A stretch of DNA of 64,000 nucleotides from Marinobacter maroccanus (GTDB lineage Bacteria; Pseudomonadota; Gammaproteobacteria; Pseudomonadales; Oleiphilaceae): contig NZ_PSSX01000005.1 of the NCBI RefSeq assembly GCF_002933275.1, positions 124,001 to 188,000 on the forward strand, written 5' to 3'. Of this stretch, positions 17,759-25,070 are shown one piece after another. The notes under the pieces were generated by a model. The model did not search any database, had not been told where the DNA came from, and was given only the letters and a program-made list of their open reading frames with translations. The first letter of the stretch is position 1, and each line of letters starts with the position of its first letter. Made by a program: the position numbers and the translations under genes.

Positions 17759-18205
17759 TCATCCGCGCATCGCGTCAAGGTTCCGGCGCACGTAATAGAG
17801 CGCATCCATGGACCCTTGCTCAAGCAGGTAGTCGCGGATCGATGTTCCCTGCAGGCCCATTAGCTCGATTGGTGTCTGAAACCACTCATAGGCCAGTTGC
17901 TCATGTCCGGCCGGCGTAAGCAGTGTCAGGGCCTTGTGAATGCCCAGTAGCAGGCTGATTCGATCCATGATATCCCGTGACACTTCCACTTCAACTCCGC
18001 GATTCACCCGCTGCTGCCAATCCGTAAGCGTTCTGCGGCGAATGCCACCGAGAAGGGTCCCCAGTTGATCCATAGTCAGCCCCCAATGCTCCCTGTGCTC
18101 GAATAACCAGCGAAGTCCGGCTGTGCTATGGGTAGCTGTCAGTACGTGCCCGGAATTCGTGGGTGGGGTAGTGTCCAACGGCTGATGGTGCTTCAAGCCA
18201 AGCAT
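17759..18205 (-). CDS. Xre/MbcA/ParS-type antitoxin of the RES toxin
   Basis: A 148 aa protein with an N-terminal helix-turn-helix-like region (about residues 38-75, TMDQLGTLLGGIRRRTLTDWQQRV). The C-terminal toxin-binding MbcA/ParS region (about 80-148) contains LLLGIHKALTLLTP and the family-typical TPIELMGLQGTSIRDYLLEQGSMDALYYVRRNLDAMRG. Such antitoxins neutralise the RES active site and repress their own promoter. A perfect palindrome lies 37 bp upstream of the start. Confidence 0.88.
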   Translation of the reverse strand: MLGLKHHQPLDTTPPTNSGHVLTATHSTAGLRWLFEHREHWGLTMDQLGTLLGGIRRRTLTDWQQRVNRGVEVEVSRDIMDRISLLLGIHKALTLLTPAGHEQLAYEWFQTPIELMGLQGTSIRDYLLEQGSMDALYYVRRNLDAMRG

Positions 18206-18241
18206 GGCTGCCTCTCCTGGCCCTCAATATCTATAGGCCCA

Positions 18242-18260
18242 TTACTGAATAGTTCAGTAA
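18242..18260 (-). promoter_or_regulatory. Palindromic operator upstream of the Xre-RES operon
   Basis: TTACTGAA (18242-18249) and TTCAGTAA (18253-18260) form a perfect 8-base inverted repeat around TAG. It lies 37-55 bp upstream of the antitoxin start, in the region expected for the promoter on the minus strand. It is a natural candidate for antitoxin autorepression. Confidence 0.6.
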
Positions 18261-18403
18261 AAGTATAGGCTCTTCCCTGGCGCTGCGCAATAATGCTCAT
18301 TACGAGAAAGAATGAGCGTAAACGCTCACCGGCGCGCAGGTGTACTTCTCACTGTACCGGGTGACGGGCGCAGGTAACGGAGGCAGAAGGGAAAATGCGG
18401 GCA

Positions 18404-18446
18404 CAAAAAAAGCCAGTTCTTACGGTGGATGTAAGTAACTGACTTT
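18404..18446 (-). terminator. Intrinsic terminator downstream of tRNA-Val
   Basis: Read on the minus strand, AAAGTCAGTT-A-CTTAC pairs with GTAAG-AACTGGCTTT around a 7-base loop and runs into a run of seven Ts. It lies 12 bases after the tRNA 3' end and so terminates the tRNA-Val transcript. Confidence 0.75.
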
Positions 18447-18457
18447 CTTCGCAGGAG

Positions 18458-18534
<77 letters not shown>

Positions 18535-18589
18535 GTGTCCTGCAACGGGGACGAAATATACTGATTCGGCCGATGCTGGTCAACCACTT

Positions 18590-19540
18590 TTATGCGGTTT
18601 TCCGGCTCCGGAGTTTTTCCTTGATGACTTTGCTCAGCACTGCCCAGCGGTTGACGATCAGAGCCGCGAAGATTAGACCGCAGCCGGCCAGCTGAATGCT
18701 GGTCATGGTCTCGCCAAACCAGCCCGCCGCGAACAGGGCTACCCACACCGGCTCCAGTACCAGAATCACGACGCCATGGCTGTTTGCAGACAGGCTCTGG
18801 GCCAGGGTCTGAAGCAGGAAGCGGCCGGCCGTGCCAATGACGGCACTGGCAACCACCCACCAGACCAGTATTGGCGAAAGGTTATTCAGCGTAGGCAGCC
18901 AGGGCTCCATAATCATGGACTCAACGAGGGTGAGCATGCCGACCGTGAGCAGAGCAATGGCTGTCAGGGGCAGGGCGGGTACCCGATGCTTTTCCACCGT
19001 CTTGCCCAGCCGGTTAATCACCGTTCTCTGGTTAGCTGCGCGGGTATTGAGATTAAAATACAGGGCGAAGATCGTCGCTGCCATAACAAAGAAAATCTGG
19101 CCGGCTTCGGGGCGGAATCCGTTCTCGAGGGACAGTAGCGCCAGCCCGGCAACGGCAATCGGAATGGCCAGCCAGGTGCTTGGAGGCTGGGCTTCCTTGA
19201 ATACCAACCGGGCAATAATGGGGACAATCACAACCCCCAGGCTGGTCAAAAAGGCGCCTTCGCCAAGGCTGGTCCCATGAACCAGTCCCATCACCCAGCA
19301 GGTCATGGCCGTGCCGAACACCAGGCCGACACCCACGCTTCGAAGTAGTTGATCCACGCTCAGCCTCATCAGCGAGCGGCGGGCGAAAAAGGCGAGCACT
19401 GTGCCGGCAATAAGAAACCTCGCCGCCATGAACATCAGCGGAGGCATCAGCAGCACCGCTTCTTTGGAGAACATCCAGCTGATGGCCGCAAACAGAGTGA
19501 CAACAACCAGTAGAAGATCGGATTTGTGAGTGTCAGACAT
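18590..19540 (-). CDS. EamA/DMT-family membrane transporter
   Basis: A 316 aa protein with about ten transmembrane helices in two EamA repeats (roughly residues 5-135 and 150-300), typical of drug/metabolite transporters. The first repeat contains PPLMFMAARFLIAGTVLAFF and the second FLLQTLAQSLSANSHGVVILVLEPVWVALFAAGWFGE, the usual end of such repeats. The loop between the repeats is long and charged (NQRTVINRLGKTVEKHRVP). The substrate cannot be told. It stands alone, with tRNA-Val downstream. Confidence 0.88.
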   Translation of the reverse strand: MSDTHKSDLLLVVVTLFAAISWMFSKEAVLLMPPLMFMAARFLIAGTVLAFFARRSLMRLSVDQLLRSVGVGLVFGTAMTCWVMGLVHGTSLGEGAFLTSLGVVIVPIIARLVFKEAQPPSTWLAIPIAVAGLALLSLENGFRPEAGQIFFVMAATIFALYFNLNTRAANQRTVINRLGKTVEKHRVPALPLTAIALLTVGMLTLVESMIMEPWLPTLNNLSPILVWWVVASAVIGTAGRFLLQTLAQSLSANSHGVVILVLEPVWVALFAAGWFGETMTSIQLAGCGLIFAALIVNRWAVLSKVIKEKLRSRKTA

Positions 19541-19644
19541 CGGATATCGCTTGCCGGCAGTGGGTTAATCAAACGGGAAAGCGAACCAATGTATAGTTTG
19601 CGAACTAAAAAGAAAAGATGGGTAGAACTACCGAGGCAAGAAGT

Positions 19645-19660
19645 GGCTCTTCCCTGAGCC
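19645..19660 (-). terminator. Small hairpin downstream of the lipase-like gene
   Basis: GGCTC (19645-19649) and GAGCC (19656-19660) pair around six bases. On the plus strand it is followed by TTTTGTTT, and on the minus strand by ACTTCTTG. It may end the minus-strand lipase transcript, but the T-rich side faces the other way, so direction is uncertain. Confidence 0.3.
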
Positions 19661-19685
19661 TTTTGTTTGCATTGTCCAGGTGGGT

Positions 19686-20774
19686 TTAGTTATTCAGGGT
19701 GGTGTAAACCAGATTGGACATGTCCGTCTGGTCCGAGCCGGGCACTTCAATGTACCGGTCTCCGGAACCCCACAGCTGCCACCAGGCGCGCTTATTGTAG
19801 GTGCGACTGGCGAAATCCACCTGCAAACCGTTCAGAGTGGTGTTGTTGACCACCGGCACGGAGATGTTGCCCGTCTCGGAGCCAAGCACACCGCTATGGG
19901 TGACGTCCTCGTTCATCAGTACCGGGTAGTGGTTGTAGTACAGAGCACCCGGGCCATTCTGGCTGGTTACCTTGCCGGCCAGGCTGATGCTGGATGAGCA
20001 GGAATCAATCCCCGCGGCAGATGTCGCGCCACAGGCGGAGTGGGTGGGCACCACCCCATCGTCGGTGCCGGCGATGAACGGCTTGGTGATACCGCCATAG
20101 GAGGAGCCGCCGGCCACGAAGCGCAGCCTGGGAATTGAATTCGGGCTTACCGCGAGGTTGCGCGCTGCGTTGGTCTGCAGGTCGTTTACCACGCCCAGCT
20201 TGCCCGGCTCCGGTTCAATGCCCGTGAAGGCTTCGACTGCCGCCCTGAGGGGCCAGTTGTACCAGCTGTCGTTGTAGGCAAGGCTCAGGGCAAGGTTGGC
20301 CAACTCCGTGCCACCGCCGGCGCCTGAATAATCCAGGGCTGCCAGGATTTTCAGCGGTTGAAGGCCCTCAGACTGAAGCCAGCGAGCCTGGTTTTCCAGC
20401 AGATAGCGGGTAACCAGGTCGCCGGTGGAATGGGAGACAACGATGCAGTAGTCATTGCACAGCCCTTGCTGACTGATCTGTCGCATCTGTTCATAGGCCT
20501 GCTGGGCAATGCCGCCTTCAACGCGTCCGTCACTGCCCCAGTCAATGCGGGCTTCTGCACGGGAGAGCCAGAAGGTGCGCCAGTAGTCCTCACCGGCTCT
20601 CTTCACTTCCTGAAGGTCGGCGGGAGGATTGGCCAGGTCTTCCTGCTGGAATCCGTGTACCAGGATCACATTGTGCCCGGCGAGCTGGGCCTGGGCGGTG
20701 CCGGCAAAGAGGCTGCCGGTGATAGCGACCGCCAGCGCGGTCTTACAGGCACTTCCGATCTTTGTTGTTTTCAT
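19686..20774 (-). CDS. Secreted alpha/beta-hydrolase, lipase-like
   Basis: A 362 aa exported hydrolase. The signal peptide ends near GTAQAQ (residue about 30). LAGHNVILVHGFQQED supplies the oxyanion-hole HG motif. The nucleophile elbow reads VVSHSTGD, so Ser sits in S-H-S-T-G rather than G-x-S-x-G. Paired Cys (CNDYC; SACGATSAAGIDSC) suggest disulfides in a periplasmic or secreted enzyme. A catalytic Asp in GTDDGVVPTHS and His in VTHSGVLGS are plausible. An unrelated exported protein is encoded just upstream on the same strand; no classical lipase foldase is seen. Confidence 0.75.
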   Translation of the reverse strand: MKTTKIGSACKTALAVAITGSLFAGTAQAQLAGHNVILVHGFQQEDLANPPADLQEVKRAGEDYWRTFWLSRAEARIDWGSDGRVEGGIAQQAYEQMRQISQQGLCNDYCIVVSHSTGDLVTRYLLENQARWLQSEGLQPLKILAALDYSGAGGGTELANLALSLAYNDSWYNWPLRAAVEAFTGIEPEPGKLGVVNDLQTNAARNLAVSPNSIPRLRFVAGGSSYGGITKPFIAGTDDGVVPTHSACGATSAAGIDSCSSSISLAGKVTSQNGPGALYYNHYPVLMNEDVTHSGVLGSETGNISVPVVNNTTLNGLQVDFASRTYNKRAWWQLWGSGDRYIEVPGSDQTDMSNLVYTTLNN

Positions 20775-20876
20775 AGTTGCTCCGTCTTTGCTGAATTATT
20801 GTTGTCACAAGACGTTTCTCCGCCATTTGTGGCGGTACAGCCCGGCGTCAGCCGGTGCAGAGCGTACGCTCCGCCA

Positions 20877-21953
20877 TCAGAACTTGTCGGCAAGCTGCCG
20901 GAGCAGCGCCGCCCGTTGTTCCGATTCGGGGTTCACCGCTGGCGTATCGGTAAGACTGTCGAGGTCCGGCGATGTGAATGAATAGCCCTCGTCAGGGCCG
21001 AACGCATAATTGGTTCTGTCACCCGGCCTGGCGGGAAGCTGGCGTATCTGCAAGTTTTTCAGATGCAGTTGACCGTCCACGCTCTGGTTCGCCAACACCG
21101 TGCCGTGAGCCTTCAGGTTGATGGTGTCCGAAGTACTGTCCAGCCGTTTCTCCATCTGCAGCTGGGCAACCGGACGCTGCCCGACGTAAAGCTGGGCCGA
21201 GAGCGCGTAAAAGCCGGGATCTTCCGGTGAGAACCGAACGGGGATAATGAGATTGTTGTTGCTGATGCGGGCATCGCCCAGCCCATCGAACTCTCCCAAA
21301 TAGGGTTCAATGGTAAGCGTTGAAGCGTGGCGAACCGGTTTTCCGTCAAGCCGGGCTTCGACGATCAGGCGGTATTCGCCCGGTGATTCGTCGGCGGAAA
21401 GAACGCCCTCGAAGTAACCCTGCGAACCGGCTTCCTCAAGTGTGGTGCTGGCGACTGCCTCCCGACTTTCGGGGCGCTCGAGGGTTGCAGAAAGAGAGCG
21501 GTCAACAACCTGCGGGCCCTGGATGGCCGCAGCAATAAGGATCTGTTCGCCCTCTGTAAACCGGTACTTTTCAAGCGTGACCGTGAATTGTCCGTTACCT
21601 TCCAGCGGCAGGCTGACCGGCTCGTAGTGATTGCCACGATAGGCACTGGCCTGTTCCGGGCTGAGTGGCACCGACCACGCAGGGTATCGGGTGGATTCGG
21701 CGTACTGGTCGGCAACGCTGGCCAGCATGAAGCCAAGGGCGTTGTCCGATGGAGGCTCGGGTTGCTGTGTGGGGGCGTTGGGCGGTTGCTTTGCCGGCGG
21801 TGTGTTCTGAACGAACGCAGATTCGTCTTTGCTGGCCAGCTCGGTGAGCCAACTGAATTGGGTGTGGGTGTGGTTGTCGGCGGAAAGCAGATACCCGGTG
21901 CCAACCACACCGGCGGTTACCATTGTCAGCAGTAAAACAGCCTTACCGGGCAT
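20877..21953 (-). CDS. Exported protein of unknown function, upstream of the lipase-like gene
   Basis: A 358 aa protein with one N-terminal hydrophobic segment (residues about 5-24) that may be an uncleaved anchor or signal. A Pro/Gln-rich stretch (about 50-70) follows, then beta-rich sequence with immunoglobulin-like character (LPLEGNGQFTVTLEKYRFTEGE, SPGEYRLIVEARLDGKPV, FYALSAQLYVGQRPVAQLQ). I do not recognise the family. It lacks the lipase-foldase RxxFDY motif, yet its position 102 bp upstream of the hydrolase on the same strand suggests cotranscription and perhaps a helper role. A CCGCCA-TTTG-TGGCGG hairpin lies in the gap at 20820-20835. Confidence 0.6.
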   Translation of the reverse strand: MPGKAVLLLTMVTAGVVGTGYLLSADNHTHTQFSWLTELASKDESAFVQNTPPAKQPPNAPTQQPEPPSDNALGFMLASVADQYAESTRYPAWSVPLSPEQASAYRGNHYEPVSLPLEGNGQFTVTLEKYRFTEGEQILIAAAIQGPQVVDRSLSATLERPESREAVASTTLEEAGSQGYFEGVLSADESPGEYRLIVEARLDGKPVRHASTLTIEPYLGEFDGLGDARISNNNLIIPVRFSPEDPGFYALSAQLYVGQRPVAQLQMEKRLDSTSDTINLKAHGTVLANQSVDGQLHLKNLQIRQLPARPGDRTNYAFGPDEGYSFTSPDLDSLTDTPAVNPESEQRAALLRQLADKF

Positions 21954-22098
21954 GCGGCAGGTCCCTAGTTTATTGTTGTAGCCTTAAACATAACGGGAAT
22001 TACGCCGCAGCCCAAAAAACCGGCCTGTTTGTGTAACAGAATGTGTCCGTGTTGTGGACCGGGTCACATTCCAGTTGCACGGAACACTTAATCAGAAA

Positions 22099-22716
22099 TC
22101 AGAGCCAGCCGGACTCCCGAATGGCTTCGAACCCGAAGTGCAGTTTCACTTCATCACCGACCATTTCACCATCAAGGCCATAGGTCATGCCCCATTCACT
22201 GCGTTTCAGCGTGGTGGAAGCACTGATGCCCAGGGTGTACTCCTCGTGGCCAAAGGGGTAAACGTCAGACTTGTTCAGGGTTACATCCAGCACCACGGGC
22301 CGGGTCTGGCCCAGCAATTCCAGATCCCCTGTTACCCTGCCGGTATTCTCGCCGGTGGTCTCAAAGTCGGTAACGGTAAAGGTAATCTCCGGATACTTCT
22401 TGCTGTCCAGAAAATCCTTGTTGCGCACGTGATCGTCGCGTTTCTTGTGGTTGGTAAACACGCTTTTACTCTGAAACACCAGTTTGCCGGATTTCAGCTC
22501 CCTGGCTTCCTCGTCATAAACGAATTCGCCCTCAACTTCGCGAAACATGCCCATGACTGGGGCATAGCCGATGTGCATGATCTCGAAGAACATGGAGAAA
22601 TGTTCGTCGTCGACGACAAAGTTCTTTGGCTCGGCCATGGCCACTGGGCTCAGTGCCAGGACTCCAGCCAGGGCAATGGCAGAATGGCTAAGGGTTTTCC
22701 GGTTGATGAACATCAT
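22099..22716 (-). CDS. YceI-family periplasmic protein
   Basis: A 205 aa protein with a signal peptide ending near PVAMA-EP. The lipocalin-like YceI fold follows, with the family pattern GKLVFQSKSVFTNHKKRDDHVRNKDFLDSKKYPEITFTVTDFE. The C-terminal part TYTLGISASTTLKRSEWGM is also typical. YceI proteins bind polyisoprenoid-type lipids in the periplasm. The start is ATG 22716 with GGAG 8 bases upstream; a second ATG follows directly. Its start overlaps the end of the CDP-alcohol phosphatidyltransferase gene by 29 bp, which suggests coupled expression. Confidence 0.9.
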   Translation of the reverse strand: MMFINRKTLSHSAIALAGVLALSPVAMAEPKNFVVDDEHFSMFFEIMHIGYAPVMGMFREVEGEFVYDEEARELKSGKLVFQSKSVFTNHKKRDDHVRNKDFLDSKKYPEITFTVTDFETTGENTGRVTGDLELLGQTRPVVLDVTLNKSDVYPFGHEEYTLGISASTTLKRSEWGMTYGLDGEMVGDEVKLHFGFEAIRESGWL

Positions 22717-23437
22717 GGTGATGTCTCCTCTGATAAAGCCAGTGAATATCCACGAAAAACGACCACACAAGCAGCGCAAGGGCGGTTGCAAGGGTGGTGC
22801 TGGCAAACAGCGTATTGATCGGCGGTAATACCGCCACAAGCAGGGTAACGATCTGCCACACGCAGACCGTCTTGCGTCTGAAACTGTCCGGCAGTGGCGC
22901 GTTCAGCCAATTGGCGTAGTGGCTGACAGCAACAAAGGCGTAGCGAATAAGGCCAAGGGCCAGCACCCAGATGCCCGCCTTGCCCAGTGCCAGAACGGCG
23001 ATACTGAGCCCAAGGATGAAAAGGGCATCCAGTTCCATATCGAACCGGGCGCCGAAGTCGCTTTCGGAGCCCGTCGCTCTGGCGACTTTGCCGTCCACTC
23101 CATCCAGGATCAGCGCCAGCAATGCCATCCAGCCATACAACCAGAGGCTGTCAGTCAGGTGTCCGGCAAATGGGGCCAGAGCCACCAGGACAATCACCAG
23201 ACAGCCCCTCAAAAGGGTTGCCCTGTTGGCCCAGCCAAAGTCCCGGTTTTCGGGCCAGGCCCGGATAACGAGGCCACAAACGCCCAGATAAAGTGCGGCT
23301 GCCAGCAAATAGAAAAGATCGGGCGGAGAGGTGAGCCAGCCTGTGGCCAAGCAGAGCAGGGCGACAAGACCAAACCCCCAGGCGAGGTCCAGCGGCAGGG
23401 TAACCCTTTGTGAAGCTGAACTGCCGTTAGAATCCAT
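22688..23437 (-). CDS. CDP-alcohol phosphatidyltransferase family membrane enzyme
   Basis: A 249 aa protein with about seven transmembrane helices. The family signature D-G-x2-A-R-x8-G-x3-D-x3-D is complete as DGVDGKVARATGSESDFGARFDMELD (about residues 110-135), so the CDP-alcohol site should be active. This family transfers a phosphatidyl-type group from a CDP-linked donor to an alcohol; the acceptor is not evident. I chose ATG 23437; in-frame sequence further upstream lacks a better site. It overlaps the yceI-like gene, is divergent from the dehydrogenase cluster at 23.6 kb, and may belong to the same pathway. Confidence 0.85.
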   Translation of the reverse strand: MDSNGSSASQRVTLPLDLAWGFGLVALLCLATGWLTSPPDLFYLLAAALYLGVCGLVIRAWPENRDFGWANRATLLRGCLVIVLVALAPFAGHLTDSLWLYGWMALLALILDGVDGKVARATGSESDFGARFDMELDALFILGLSIAVLALGKAGIWVLALGLIRYAFVAVSHYANWLNAPLPDSFRRKTVCVWQIVTLLVAVLPPINTLFASTTLATALALLVWSFFVDIHWLYQRRHHHDVHQPENP

Positions 23438-23615
23438 CACTGAACTCCAGCGTATAGGTTTGCAGGCATCAAACACCCCGGATGCGCTGTACACTGACTA
23501 TAGTTGATATGTCTGATTGTGCTTACGAGCATTGACCGCGTTCAGACCTGAAGGTTCAGCCCGGGAAGGGCGACGACAAAAGCCGCTGAGAACACTGCCA
23601 AGAAAGGAGCTCCCA

Positions 23616-24641
23616 TTGCAACGCGATCCTGAAGTGCAACGTGACCCGGACACTCCCAACACCGAGACAATGGCCCAGGCCTGGTGGGTAACCGGTGCCG
23701 GTAAGGGCGAGATTCAGGAAACGCCGTTGGCGGAGTCCAGGGGGGAAGAGCAAGAAGGGCAGGTGACTGTCCAGGCCCTTTATTCAGGCATCAGCCGGGG
23801 TACTGAATCACTGGTTTTTCATGGTCGGGTCCCGAGAAGTGAATACACCGCAATGCGGGCCCCCTTCCAGGCAGGGGATTTTCCGTGGCCGGTGAAATAC
23901 GGCTATGCCAACGTCGGCAAGGTGACTGAAGGGCCTGCTGAGCTGGTGGGGCAGACCGTGTTTTGCCTGTACCCGCACCAGAATCGCTACCGGGTGCCGG
24001 CATCGGCGGTAACGCCTTTGCCGAAAGACCTGCCTGCCGAGCGAGCCATACTCGCCGCCAATATGGAAACCGCTGTCAACGGCCTCTGGGATGGCGCACC
24101 GGCGGTCGGAGACCGGATTGCGGTGGTTGGTCTCGGTGTGGTTGGTCTTCTAGTCGCCTGGCTCGCCAGTCGCATCCCGGGAACCCGTGTCACATCGATC
24201 GATACGAATCCAGAGAGGCAGGCTGTTGCCGAACAACTGGGGCTAACCTTCAGCAGCGAACCCGGTGCCGATGATCATGACCTGGTGATCCATGCCAGCG
24301 GCCACCCATCGGGCCTGGAGACAGCTTTGGGGCTGGCAGGGCAGGAAGCGACCATTGTTGAAATGAGCTGGTACGGGGATCAACTCGTATCCGCGCCACT
24401 GGGAGCCGCATTCCATCCGCGGCGCCTGACCCTGAAATCCAGCCAGGTGGGCCAGATTGTGCCGTCCCGCGTCCCGCGGTGGAACTATCGCAAACGCCTG
24501 GCGCTGGCGTTGGAACTGCTCCAGGACGATGCGCTGGATGCGCTGATTACCGGCGAGTGCCGGTTCGATGACCTGCCAAAATCCATGGCACGAATTCTCA
24601 TTGATGGCAGGGAGACTCTCTGCCATCGAGTTGTTTACTGA
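23616..24641 (+). CDS. MDR-superfamily (zinc-type) alcohol dehydrogenase-like protein
   Basis: A 341 aa medium-chain dehydrogenase. The start is TTG 23616 with AAGGAG 6 bases upstream; ATG 23670 is a weaker alternative. The N-terminal domain carries SGISRGTESLVFHGRVP and YGYANVGKV. The nucleotide-binding domain has GLGVVGLLVAWLAS near residues 170-185. The structural four-Cys zinc loop is absent. The SRGTE pattern resembles the BchC-like subgroup, but the substrate is unknown. It is the first of four same-strand genes linked by short gaps or overlaps. Confidence 0.82.
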   Translation: MQRDPEVQRDPDTPNTETMAQAWWVTGAGKGEIQETPLAESRGEEQEGQVTVQALYSGISRGTESLVFHGRVPRSEYTAMRAPFQAGDFPWPVKYGYANVGKVTEGPAELVGQTVFCLYPHQNRYRVPASAVTPLPKDLPAERAILAANMETAVNGLWDGAPAVGDRIAVVGLGVVGLLVAWLASRIPGTRVTSIDTNPERQAVAEQLGLTFSSEPGADDHDLVIHASGHPSGLETALGLAGQEATIVEMSWYGDQLVSAPLGAAFHPRRLTLKSSQVGQIVPSRVPRWNYRKRLALALELLQDDALDALITGECRFDDLPKSMARILIDGRETLCHRVVY

Positions 24642-24671
24642 TAATCCAAAATCACCTGCTAAGGAGAAACT

Positions 24672-25070
24672 ATGTTCGGCTTGACGGTCCGGGACCATAT
24701 GATGATTGCCCACAGCTTCAACGGAGAGATCTTTGGTCCTGCGCAGAAGGTCCATGGTGCCACCTATGTGGTGGACGTGACCTTTGAGCGTCACCAACTT
24801 GATACGGACGACCTGGTCGTCGACATCGGTCTGGCTTCCGAGCTTCTTAACAACATCCTCTCCGAATTCAATATGCAGAACCTGGACGAGCTGCCGGAAC
24901 TGCGAGGCCGCAATACCACCACTGAATTCATGGCCAAACTGGTGTTCGACCGGATGGCGGCAGCCATTCACGGGGGGCGATTGGGGGAGACGGGGAAAGG
25001 CATCGTCAGCCTCAAGGTTACCCTCTCTGAATCCCACATTGCCTGGGCCAGCTACCATGCTGGAATCTGA
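24672..25070 (+). CDS. 6-pyruvoyl-tetrahydropterin synthase/QueD-fold protein with altered active site
   Basis: A 132 aa T-fold protein related to PTPS and QueD. The zinc ligands His14 (AHSF) and His28 (VHG) remain, but the third ligand, the second His of HGH, is Ala30. By alignment with QueD the catalytic Cys position (Cys-x3-His-Gly) is Ala24 and the Asp-His pair is Asn67-Met68. Glu120 near the C-terminus is kept. It is therefore unlikely to do the standard PTPS or QueD reaction. The next gene starts inside its last codons (14 bp overlap). Confidence 0.8.
   Translation: MFGLTVRDHMMIAHSFNGEIFGPAQKVHGATYVVDVTFERHQLDTDDLVVDIGLASELLNNILSEFNMQNLDELPELRGRNTTTEFMAKLVFDRMAAAIHGGRLGETGKGIVSLKVTLSESHIAWASYHAGI

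Noticed and set aside
20877-21953. Exported protein considered as a classical lipase foldase (LifO)
   Set aside because: The RxxFDY motif and the helical repeat pattern of foldases are absent; the sequence is beta-rich instead.
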